Assembly: GCA_021791895.1 (NCBI GenBank)
Contig: JAJYVS010000018.1
Coordinates: 1 to 49,426, forward strand
Length of the DNA stretch: 49,426 nt
Source of the DNA: Actinomycetes bacterium
GTDB taxonomy: Bacteria; Actinomycetota; Acidimicrobiia; Acidimicrobiales; RAAP-2
Direction of reading: 5' to 3'
This document shows positions 16,790-22,896 of the stretch, piece by piece. Position 1 is the stretch's first letter. Each line of letters begins with the position of its first letter. The position numbers and the translations under genes were made by a program. Below the pieces are notes generated by a model. It saw only the letters and a program-made list of their open reading frames with translations, was not told where the DNA came from and made no database searches.

Positions 16790-17082
16790 AGATGGGACGG
16801 CGCCGGTGGGGCGCCATCCACCTCGAAGAAGAGCTCGTCAGGGTAGCACCACCACCAGTCCTCGCCCGGTTCGAACGACCGGATGAGCGGGTGGTCCCGG
16901 TTCGCGTTCCAGTGGGCGGTGGCATGACGATTGGGAGAGGTGTCACAGCACCCGACGTGCCCGCAGGTCATGCACAGCCGGAGATGGACCCAGCGGTCTC
17001 CGGTCCGGAGGCAGTCCTCGCAGCCCTCGGCCGAGGGGGTGACCTCTTGGACCGTGTCCAGATGGGTGCAGGTCTCAGCCAC
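16786..17082 (-). CDS. UBP-type zinc finger protein
   Basis: A 98-residue protein that is almost entirely one UBP-type zinc finger: CTHLD at the start, CEDCLRTGDRWVHLRLCMTC, GHVGCCD, then HATAHWNANRDHPLIRSFEPG and WWWCYPDELFFEVDG. In eukaryotes this fold binds the C-terminus of ubiquitin; in actinobacteria the stand-alone form has no proven role. I chose the GTG at 17082, which begins at the first conserved cysteine region and overlaps the stop of the GNAT gene by 8 bp. Confidence 0.85.
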   Translation of the reverse strand: MAETCTHLDTVQEVTPSAEGCEDCLRTGDRWVHLRLCMTCGHVGCCDTSPNRHATAHWNANRDHPLIRSFEPGEDWWWCYPDELFFEVDGAPPAPSHL

Positions 17083-17518
17083 CTCGGGCCTCCGCCTGCG
17101 ACCCGGGTGCGACGGTGTCCTGTTGCTCGTCCGACGGCCAGTCGATCGAGACGCCGGCGACGAGATCGGGGTGGCCCTCGAGCCACTGCCGCGCGTACGG
17201 ACAGAGCGGCACGAGGACGAGGTGGTCCGCCCGGGCCTGATCCAACGCGTTGGCCACGAGGCGGCCCCCGAACCCACGCCCCCGCAGCGCTTGGGGGACC
17301 CCGGTGTGGGCCAGGACGAGGCGCCGGCCGTTACGGCGGTAGACGAGCTCCGCCACCTCGCCGTTGTCGTTGAGCACGAAGCGATGGTTGACGGTCTCGT
17401 CGACGACCGTTCCCAGCACCGGCGCGAGCTTCCACCCTTCTGGTGACGCTGTCCACCCGAAACGCCGGACCACGTCGTCCGCGGCGCCGGATCCCGGCGG
17501 CGCGTCGTCGTTGGTCAC
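17075..17518 (-). CDS. GNAT family N-acetyltransferase, YjdJ-like
   Basis: A small acetyltransferase of the GNAT superfamily. The core reads NHRFVLNDNGEVAELVYRRNG, LAHTGVPQALRGRGFGGRLV (the RGRGxGG motif that holds acetyl-CoA) and LVPLCPYARQWLEGHPD, the short single-domain type represented by YjdJ/GTLF3B. The acceptor is unknown. The start is uncertain: GTG 17518 gives 147 residues and its extra 33 codons have coding-like GC3, while GTG 17419 has GGAAG upstream and gives 114 residues, nearer the family length. It overlaps the zinc-finger gene. Confidence 0.8.
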   Translation of the reverse strand: MTNDDAPPGSGAADDVVRRFGWTASPEGWKLAPVLGTVVDETVNHRFVLNDNGEVAELVYRRNGRRLVLAHTGVPQALRGRGFGGRLVANALDQARADHLVLVPLCPYARQWLEGHPDLVAGVSIDWPSDEQQDTVAPGSQAEARGG

Positions 17519-17620
17519 TCGACCAGTCAATGCAACGGCCGGCGGCAACCGGACTCAGCGCCATCGTTGAGGTCGCTCCACTCACCGTCCTTGGGTCGCG
17601 CCAGTGTGGCTAAATCCCTC

Positions 17621-17875
17621 TCACTTCCAGCGGAAGTGGACGAAGACCCGGCCGAAGTTGTGCGAGTCCTTCTCGACCCGGTGGTAGAGGGCCCTCACCT
17701 CCTTGCGGTCCAAGAACCGCAGGACCCGCTTCTTCAGCTGGCCCGACCCCTTCCCCGGGATGATCTCCACCACGGTCGCCCGCCTCGCCACCGCCTCGTC
17801 GATGATCCCCTGGAGCGCCCGGTCGATGTCGTCGCCGTGGTTGTAGATCTCGTGCAGGTCGAGCTTGAGTTTCAC
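17621..17875 (-). CDS. small Smr-domain protein
   Basis: An 84-residue protein consisting of one Smr domain, the fold found at the C-terminus of MutS2. Characteristic stretches are LKLDLHEIYNHGDDIDRALQ, VVEIIPGKGSGQLKKRVLRFL (the GKGxG loop) and the closing FGRVFVHFRWK. Smr domains bind branched DNA or RNA and some are nucleases; whether this one cuts cannot be said. The usual HGxGxG histidine is replaced by a proline (IIPGKGSG), so catalysis may be altered. It begins with a GTG. Confidence 0.8.
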   Translation of the reverse strand: MKLKLDLHEIYNHGDDIDRALQGIIDEAVARRATVVEIIPGKGSGQLKKRVLRFLDRKEVRALYHRVEKDSHNFGRVFVHFRWK

Positions 17876-17957
17876 CGGGTCACGATTCCCGCCACCGCAG
17901 CAGTATGACCGGTGCCACTGCTCGGGAAAACGATTGCAGGGCGACGCCCAAGGTGCC

Positions 17958-17963
17958 TAGCCT
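17958..17963 (+). promoter_or_regulatory. -10 element for the esterase gene
   Basis: TAGCCT, 22 bp before the ATG at 17986, with GGGAGGGG between, fits a promoter with a short leader and a normal ribosome site. Confidence 0.4.
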
Positions 17964-17985
17964 CGCCGGGGACGGGAGGGGCGCC

Positions 17986-18897
17986 ATGGCCACGGACACG
18001 ATCGTCGACAACGTGAGCGGGAGGAAGTGCTTCGTGGACTTCCCCCAGGATCTCGGGGCGCACGAGGAGGTCACGTTCCTCCTCAACCTGCATGGTGGCG
18101 GCTCCGTCGGGGCCTGGCAGCGGGAGTACTTCCCCGCCTACGACTTCGTTGACCGCTACCGCCTGGTCGTGGCCACGCCGAGCGCCGCGACGGTTGAGCC
18201 GACCCGCCACTGGGACAAGGACGCCGACGACGAGTACCTCGAACGGCTGGTGGAGCAGGTCTTCGAGCACTTCGGCCTGGCGAGGATCCGGGCGTTCTGG
18301 CTGGTCGGGCACTCCCAGGGCGGTGCCACGTCGCGGCGGCTCCTCGACACCGACTACTTCGCCGGTCGGGTCGACGGCTGGTTGAGCCTCTCCGGCGGCC
18401 GGATCGGCCCGGCCGAGCGGGCGGAGAACTTCGGCCCGCCCCGCACCGAGGCCGAGCAGGCCGCCATGGAGGCGTTCCGGGCTCGGCAGCGGGTCCTCGG
18501 ACCGCCCCGCCCACCCGAGGCCGACCTCTCGTTCATCTTCGCCACCGGGGAGCACGAGATCGCTGTTTTGCCCGAGACCTCCCCGTGGGCCGAGCGCTAC
18601 GGTGCCGGCCCGCGCGAGCGTCGGCCCGACGTCGTCGACGGGGAGCCGGGAAAGATCCACGACACCCGCTGGGGGGACCGCTCCACCCCCAGTTGGGGGA
18701 AGCTTCCCCGTCCCGGCACCGCCCAGGTCTACGTCTATCCGGGCGCCCGGGAGGGCCGGGTCATCGCCGACGTGGTCCGGCTCGACAAGGGGCACACCGA
18801 GGGCCTCGAACCGAAGATCACCGAGGAGCTGCTCCAGATGGTGGTGTCGGCTCCGGGCGGGAAGGCGAGGGCGCTGGCCGGGGCCGGTCCGACCTGA
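17986..18897 (+). CDS. alpha/beta hydrolase, PHB depolymerase/esterase-like
   Basis: A 303-residue alpha/beta hydrolase. The oxyanion region LLNLHGGGSVG lies near residue 35, the nucleophile elbow GHSQGG near residue 109 supplies the catalytic serine, and DKGHTEGL near residue 268 supplies the histidine. The overall plan is that of the esterase/poly(3-hydroxybutyrate) depolymerase group. There is no signal peptide, so it acts in the cytosol. The ATG at 17986 has a good GGGAGGGG ribosome site; the open frame before it is not used. The substrate is unknown. Confidence 0.8.
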   Translation: MATDTIVDNVSGRKCFVDFPQDLGAHEEVTFLLNLHGGGSVGAWQREYFPAYDFVDRYRLVVATPSAATVEPTRHWDKDADDEYLERLVEQVFEHFGLARIRAFWLVGHSQGGATSRRLLDTDYFAGRVDGWLSLSGGRIGPAERAENFGPPRTEAEQAAMEAFRARQRVLGPPRPPEADLSFIFATGEHEIAVLPETSPWAERYGAGPRERRPDVVDGEPGKIHDTRWGDRSTPSWGKLPRPGTAQVYVYPGAREGRVIADVVRLDKGHTEGLEPKITEELLQMVVSAPGGKARALAGAGPT

Positions 18898-18918
18898 CGT
18901 CCCGTCCCACGTTGCCGA

Positions 18919-18933
18919 GGACGCGAGGCGTCC
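18919..18933. terminator. short hairpin between convergent genes
   Basis: GGACGC-gag-GCGTCC is a 6-bp stem with a 3-nt loop in the 51-bp gap between the esterase stop and the ABC chimera stop. It may work as a two-way terminator; it is short and has no T tract. Confidence 0.3.
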
Positions 18934-18948
18934 GGCGCGCGTCGGGGC

Positions 18949-19608
18949 CTACGCGATCGGGTGGCGCGCGATCGTCACGGGCTGGCGGCCGGCGAACAGC
19001 CAACCGACCGCCGCGGCCACGGCCGGCATCCCGACGAGGATGAAGAGCACGTCGACGGCGTCGGGCGTTTCCAAGGGGATGAGCTGCGCGCCGAGATCGC
19101 GTGCGATCGTCCGGGAACTCTGGGCGAGCTGTGCCGGACTGCCGCCGACAGCTACGAGGGCGATGAGCACCATGCCGAGGAGGAGGGCGGCGAGCGAGAT
19201 CGTCTCGGGGTTGAACGGGTTCGACCGGGCGACCGAGGCCGGGGTCTCCGCGTCGTAGCCGATGGAGCTCGACGCGACGCCCGGAGCATCGAAGAGCGCC
19301 GTGACCTGCGTGGCGTGGGTGACCTGCCCCGGCGCGACCAGCGCGAACTCGTCCAAGAGGTTCTGGGGGTTCTCCACCGTGCCCACCACGCGACGGTCGA
19401 CCCCACCCACCCGCCACGTGTCCCCGATCCCCAGGTGGAACTCGGACGCCACACCGCTCGTCAGCAACGTGGACTTTCCCGAGCCGCTCGGCCCCATCGC
19501 GGCGAAGGTGCCCGGATCGACCGACAAGCTGACGTCGGCAATGGCCGGGACCTGGGTGGGGCTTTCGCCGTAGATCTTCGTGACCTCTTGCAGATCGAGA
19601 AGGCTCAT
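18949..19608 (-). pseudogene. chimeric remnant: ABC ATPase N-terminus fused to FtsX-type permease C-terminus
   Basis: This intact 219-codon frame joins pieces of two proteins. Residues 1-50 are the start of a MacB/LolD-type ATPase (LLDLQEVTKIYGESPTQVPA, Walker A GPSGSGKSTLL). Directly after Walker A the sequence turns into a permease of the FtsX type (GVASEFHLGIGDTWRVGG and then SLAALLLGMVLIALVAVGG), and it ends with a last membrane segment and IARHPIA. The ATPase signature, Walker B and the permease's first membrane segments are gone. I infer one in-frame deletion between adjacent ATPase and permease genes, with probably a second one inside the permease. It overlaps padR by 4 bp (ATGA). Confidence 0.8.
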
Positions 19609-20186
19609 CTGCGGGTCGCCAATCTCCGCCGAAGTCGTGGGTGGGTGGGGTCGGGCTGGGGTGGTGGGGTCGACGACGCCCGCTTCAGCCGACCGGCGGC
19701 GGCGTCGAGCCAGTGGACCAACGAATCCAGGCGGAAGAGCTCGGCATCGACCACGAGCGCCAGGGTGACGTCGTACTCCGCCTCGTCCTCCTTCAGGCGG
19801 GTCCACTGCTGCATGAGCTCGACGACGTAGCGACGGTGAAGCTGGAGGATGTTCTGGACATCGACGCCAGGCATTCCGAGCGCCACGAGGACCTTGATGA
19901 CCAGCTCGTCTCGGGGCGGAGCGGTGAAGTCGGGGGGTGTGTGGAGCCACCAGTCGAGCTCCGTCCCCCCGGCATCGGTGATCTTGAAGACCTTCTGCGG
20001 GCCGTTGGCGGCTTCATCGTCCGACTCCACGAACCCGTCCCGCTCCAGCCGATGGAGGGTCGTGTAGACCTGCCCGACGTTCAGGGGCCAGACGTCCCCC
20101 GTCTTGGCCTCGAACTCCTGGCGGAGCTGGTGGCCGTACTTGGGGCGCTCGCTGAGCAGACCGAGGAGGGCGTGGCGCACACTCAT
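19605..20186 (-). CDS. PadR-family transcriptional regulator
   Basis: A 193-residue PadR regulator. The N-terminal winged helix reads VRHALLGLLSERPKYGHQLRQEF and LNVGQVYTTLHRLERDGFVES, the family hallmark. The C-terminal helical domain (residues 100-175) is the dimerisation part of the longer PadR type. Such proteins repress drug-efflux or ABC genes next to them until a small molecule binds. Here it is first in an operon with the ABC chimera (ATGA overlap), and an 18-bp inverted repeat sits just before its start, so it very likely represses itself. Its target transporter is now broken. Confidence 0.92.
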   Translation of the reverse strand: MSVRHALLGLLSERPKYGHQLRQEFEAKTGDVWPLNVGQVYTTLHRLERDGFVESDDEAANGPQKVFKITDAGGTELDWWLHTPPDFTAPPRDELVIKVLVALGMPGVDVQNILQLHRRYVVELMQQWTRLKEDEAEYDVTLALVVDAELFRLDSLVHWLDAAAGRLKRASSTPPPQPDPTHPRLRRRLATRR

Positions 20187-20190
20187 CGGT

Positions 20191-20235
20191 CCACCTGGTT
20201 CAGTAGCAGACTCAGTATGCTACTGAACCAGGTGG
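20191..20235. promoter_or_regulatory. probable PadR operator: 18-bp perfect inverted repeat
   Basis: Two perfect 18-bp arms (CCACCTGGTTCAGTAGCA at 20191-20208 and its complement at 20218-20235) flank a 9-bp spacer, 5 bp before the padR start codon. The size and position fit an operator for the dimeric regulator. It is far longer than expected by chance. Confidence 0.75.
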
Positions 20236-20453
20236 TAGCCGTCAAGCAGTCTCGGGCACCGGCGGACCGTGCCGGTGGTCGTCGGGAGCGAAGACGCGCC
20301 GATCGCCGCTTGGCGCGAAATCGCGTCGCCTGCGACCGTCCGCGGCTCCCGGGGGCGAACGGGAGCTCGAGGCGAAAAAGGGGCTGGAGCTGAGTCCAAC
20401 CGAGCCGTAATGTCACGCGCGGACCAACGCGCTAGCGGAAGATCGGAGCCACC

Positions 20454-21260
20454 GTGACCGTACAGCACAAGCTTGTCGGCAATGCCATGCAACTGGTCAT
20501 GTGCCAACTCGAGCCGGGCCAGACCGTCTACGCCGAAGCCGGCAAGTTCCTGTGGAAGACGACCAACGTCTCCATTGAAACCCGGCTCTCCAAACCCACA
20601 ACCGCCACAGCGGGCGGTGGCGGCGGGGGCTCAGGGGGTGGCGGGGGCCTCCTGGGTAAGGTCATGGATGTGGGCAAGCGATTTCTGGCCGGTCAGAGCC
20701 TGGCCTTTCAGCATTTCAGCCCGGCAGGCGGGAGCGGCATCGTCGCATTTTCGGGGACGCTACCGGGAGAGATGCGGGCCATCGAGCTGGACGGCAGCAT
20801 CGGTTGGTACACCGAGAAGGACGCCCTCATCGCGGCGGAGAGCACCGTCGACTTCGACATTGCCTTCGCCGGGCTCCGCACCGGACGACGCGGGGGGACC
20901 GGCTTCATCCTGGAACGCTTCACCGGGGTGGGCACCCTCTTCGTGGCGGCGTCGGGAAACTTCATCGAACTCAATCCAGCCAAGTACGGCGGGAAGATCC
21001 AGGTGCACACCGGTGCTGTTGTCGGCTTCGAGGACACCGTTCGCTACAGCGTCGAATACATCGGGGGGCTGAGTGCCCAGACGGCCATGACCGCGATGTT
21101 CGGAGGCGAGGGCATTCACCTCGCCACCTTGGAGGGCGACGGGATCGTCATTCTCCAGTCGGTGAATCTGCACGGCCTGGCTGACGCCATGGAGAAGCTG
21201 ATGGGGGATGCTGGGGAATCGAAGAACCATGGCGGCCTGGGCGGATTGTTGGACCGTTGA
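20454..21260 (+). CDS. AIM24 family protein
   Basis: A 268-residue protein of the AIM24/TIGR00266 family, a beta-rich fold related to tryptophan RNA-binding attenuator-like trimers; the bacterial role is not established. Visible marks are MQLVMCQLEPGQTVYAEAGKF at the start, the Gly-rich loop around residue 52 (runs of Gly with Ser), LAFQHFSPAGGSGIVAF, and the C-terminal GLSAQTAMTAMFGGEGIHLATLEG. The first codon is a GTG. It is followed 24 bp later by a small helical gene and probably shares its transcript. Confidence 0.88.
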   Translation: MTVQHKLVGNAMQLVMCQLEPGQTVYAEAGKFLWKTTNVSIETRLSKPTTATAGGGGGGSGGGGGLLGKVMDVGKRFLAGQSLAFQHFSPAGGSGIVAFSGTLPGEMRAIELDGSIGWYTEKDALIAAESTVDFDIAFAGLRTGRRGGTGFILERFTGVGTLFVAASGNFIELNPAKYGGKIQVHTGAVVGFEDTVRYSVEYIGGLSAQTAMTAMFGGEGIHLATLEGDGIVILQSVNLHGLADAMEKLMGDAGESKNHGGLGGLLDR

Positions 21261-21284
21261 CGTGAGGATCGGAGGGAGCTCGAG

Positions 21285-21611
21285 ATGGGCTTGATGGACA
21301 AGTTGAAGGAGCAGGCATCGCAGGTTGCCGACAAGGCGCAGAAGGGCGCCGCCCAGGCGCAGGCGAAGTTTGAGGCCGCCCAGTCCAAGCGAGGTGGGGA
21401 CGCCCTGCTTCGGGACCTCGGCGCCGCCTACTACGCCGAGCAACGCCAGGGAGGATCCCACGAGGCGGTGGCGCAAGCGCTCGCCGCTCTGGACGCGCAC
21501 GCCGGAGCGGGCGGGGGCGTTGACGTCTCCACCACCGGGCCACAGCCCGTCCCGAGCAGCCAGGCCCCCACATCGGGCCCGCCGCCCGAGGGGGATTTCA
21601 AGCTCGACTGA
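21285..21611 (+). CDS. small helical protein downstream of AIM24
   Basis: A 108-residue protein I cannot assign to a named family. Residues 1-65 look like one long amphipathic helix region (LMDKLKEQASQVADKAQKGA, then an ALLRDLGAAYYAEQRQG segment); residues 70-108 are Gly/Pro/Ser-rich and disordered, ending in DFKLD. The ATG is preceded by GGAGGGAGC. Similar short helical proteins with a Pro-rich tail are common in actinobacteria. The tight spacing suggests it works with the AIM24 protein, but this is only inference. Confidence 0.75.
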   Translation: MGLMDKLKEQASQVADKAQKGAAQAQAKFEAAQSKRGGDALLRDLGAAYYAEQRQGGSHEAVAQALAALDAHAGAGGGVDVSTTGPQPVPSSQAPTSGPPPEGDFKLD

Positions 21612-21793
21612 GTGTGGCTTCGCCGCCCGCTGGAGCAATCTCCGCCGGCGACAGAACAGACATGTGGACGGAGCGGGCGAAGCCATGCGACCGACCCTCG
21701 CGTGAGAGCTAGCAACACGAGCGTGGTCTGTCGGTTATCCCTCACGTGCTGTCAGGAGGGGGCGCCGAACCAGGCCCCCCTGACCTGCGTGTC
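21612..21793. other. non-coding stretch before the island
   Basis: I see no gene here. The interrupted inverted repeat TGGCTTCGCC...AGCGGGCGAAGCCA at about 21614-21684 (loop near 40 nt) may help end transcription from the AIM24 pair. Confidence 0.4.
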
Positions 21794-21844
21794 CGACCAG
21801 AGCGGGCGACGGGAATCAAACCCGCGTTCTCAACTTGGGAAGCT
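21794..21844 (-). repeat. partial tRNA-Gly copy, left attachment site of an island
   Basis: These 51 bp match 26904-26954 at 49 positions (differences at 21818 and 21833). On the minus strand they hold the 3' 44 nt of tRNA-Gly(CCC), from the discriminator base through the T arm to the anticodon loop, plus 7 bp beyond. Similarity stops sharply at 21845. A duplicated tRNA 3' end is the standard scar of a tRNA-targeting integrase, so this is the distal attachment site. Confidence 0.85.
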
Positions 21845-21986
21845 CCGGGAGATGAACGGTCGTGAACGGTTGCGACCCATAAGTACTGGTCAAGGCGCGC
21901 GTTCGGCCCGCCGTGAACTGCACCGAATGAGGGCGTCCGCGCGATAGACGCGCGATGAAGGCCTTGGCCTCGGTGGCCGTGCCGTC
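21845..21986. other. left end of the island, non-coding
   Basis: About 140 bp between the left attachment site and the toxin stop codon. No gene or strong hairpin is seen. The sequence CGCGCGATAGACGCGCG-like GC runs near 21940 are too irregular to call. Confidence 0.4.
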
Positions 21987-22367
21987 TCAGACTCGCCGAG
22001 GGCGCTGGTCGGTGAGCCAGTGCACGCGGTCGACGAAGGCTTCGTCCTTCGGGTTCGACCCGAGCAGGTCGTCGAGGAGCTCGACGTACTTACCGACGGT
22101 CGACCGCCCTCGGGGAAGGGCGCTGTCTGAGGTGAAGACGAGGCCGGCGTGTCGTCGTCCCTCGCCGGCCCAGCGCCGGGCGATCACCGTGAAGTCGGCG
22201 ACGTTGTTCGTGAGGAGCGCTCGGTGCTCTTCGTCGCACGCCATCAGCCGGGCCTCGTCCTCCTCCATCTCCCAGCCCCTTTCCAACGCGCTGACGACGT
22301 CGTACCCACGCCGCCGGAGCTTCTCGACAATCGCCTTGGAATAGTGATGGTCGAGAGCCAGCTTCAC
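21987..22367 (-). CDS. DUF5615 PIN-like toxin
   Basis: A 126-residue toxin-like protein of the DUF5615 branch of the PIN nuclease superfamily. The start VKLALDHHYSKAIVEKLRRRGYDVV and the middle ALLTNNVADFTVIARRWAGEG are typical, with an acidic residue (Asp6) in the first strand and EEDEARLMACDEEH preceding the second active-site strand. Family members are predicted RNases paired with DUF433 antitoxins. The GTG at 22365-22367 overlaps the antitoxin stop codon by 4 bp (GTGA), the classic order antitoxin then toxin. It lies inside the tRNA-Gly island, where such pairs often stabilise the element. Confidence 0.85.
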   Translation of the reverse strand: MKLALDHHYSKAIVEKLRRRGYDVVSALERGWEMEEDEARLMACDEEHRALLTNNVADFTVIARRWAGEGRRHAGLVFTSDSALPRGRSTVGKYVELLDDLLGSNPKDEAFVDRVHWLTDQRPRRV

Positions 22368-22792
22368 GCCAAAGCGCGCTGCTGGCGCTCCCACCGGTCG
22401 CGTTCGGCCCGTTCTTCTCGTTCGGCGACAGAGGCGTCCTCGTCCACCTCGTCGCTGAACTCCGCGTAATAGTCCACGGCCGCCCGCACGAGCCCCGGCG
22501 AGATGCCTAGGTACTCGGCCGCCTCGGCCACGTCGCCGTGACTGGCCCGGACCGTGGACATGACCTGATGCACGTAGAGGCGGGTCCCCACGACAAGCGG
22601 CTGCCGACGTCCGGCGGCGCCGAGGTGGAACCGGATCAGCGGGTGGCGCTCGAGCCGCAGGGCCTCGCCCAGGAGCCGGTCGGCCAGAGCGTTGCGGGAC
22701 TCCTCGCCGGTGGCTGCGGCCGCGTCGAGGAGGTCGATCGTCCGCGACGACAGGCGGAACGACCGCTGGACGGAGGCGTGGCGAGATCGCAT
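22364..22792 (-). CDS. DUF433 domain antitoxin
   Basis: A 142-residue antitoxin partner of the DUF5615 protein. The DUF433 helix-turn-helix region is seen as HPLIRFHLG, then VVGTRLYVHQVMSTVRA and VAEAAEYLGISPGLVRAAVDYY; the N-terminal 45 residues (VQRSFRLSSRTIDLLDAAAA) look like a ribbon-helix-helix segment. The tail is a charged helix (EREERAERDRWERQQ) that may wrap the toxin. The ATG at 22792 lies 7 nt after a TACACT -10 box, so the mRNA is probably leaderless. Autoregulation at the overlapping inverted repeat is likely. Confidence 0.82.
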   Translation of the reverse strand: MRSRHASVQRSFRLSSRTIDLLDAAAATGEESRNALADRLLGEALRLERHPLIRFHLGAAGRRQPLVVGTRLYVHQVMSTVRASHGDVAEAAEYLGISPGLVRAAVDYYAEFSDEVDEDASVAEREERAERDRWERQQRALA

Positions 22793-22810
22793 GTGATTCA
22801 GTGTATCACA
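22792..22810. promoter_or_regulatory. TGTGAT/ATCACA inverted repeat and -10 box of the antitoxin
   Basis: TGTGAT (22792-22797) and ATCACA (22805-22810) form an inverted repeat over the antitoxin start. Within it, on the minus strand, TACACT (22805-22800) is 7 nt before the ATG, so an autoregulator bound here would block a leaderless promoter. Confidence 0.5.
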
Positions 22811-22883
22811 CCTGGTAGCTTCCCGGCGTGTGGGAGGGGCTGGGCCGGTGGTGCACGTCCGGCCTGTTCCTCCCGGCCGCGGG

Positions 22884-22889
22884 TAGCGT
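22884..22889 (+). promoter_or_regulatory. -10 element of the SEC-C gene (leaderless)
   Basis: TAGCGT followed by exactly 7 nt and the GTG at 22897. This is the standard spacing for actinobacterial leaderless mRNAs and is the reason for the start chosen. Confidence 0.5.
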
Positions 22890-22896
22890 CCGCTCG

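Noticed and set aside
20269-20457. 62-codon frame between padR and the AIM24 gene
   Set aside because: Low-complexity Arg/Ala/Gly content, no ribosome site and no resemblance to a protein; more likely chance in GC-rich DNA.
21801-21844. A second tRNA-Gly gene
   Set aside because: Only the 3' 44 nt are present; the D arm and the 5' acceptor strand are missing, so it is an attachment-site copy.
21612-21947. 111-codon plus-strand frame spanning the left attachment site
   Set aside because: It runs through the tRNA fragment, has no family resemblance and no start signal.
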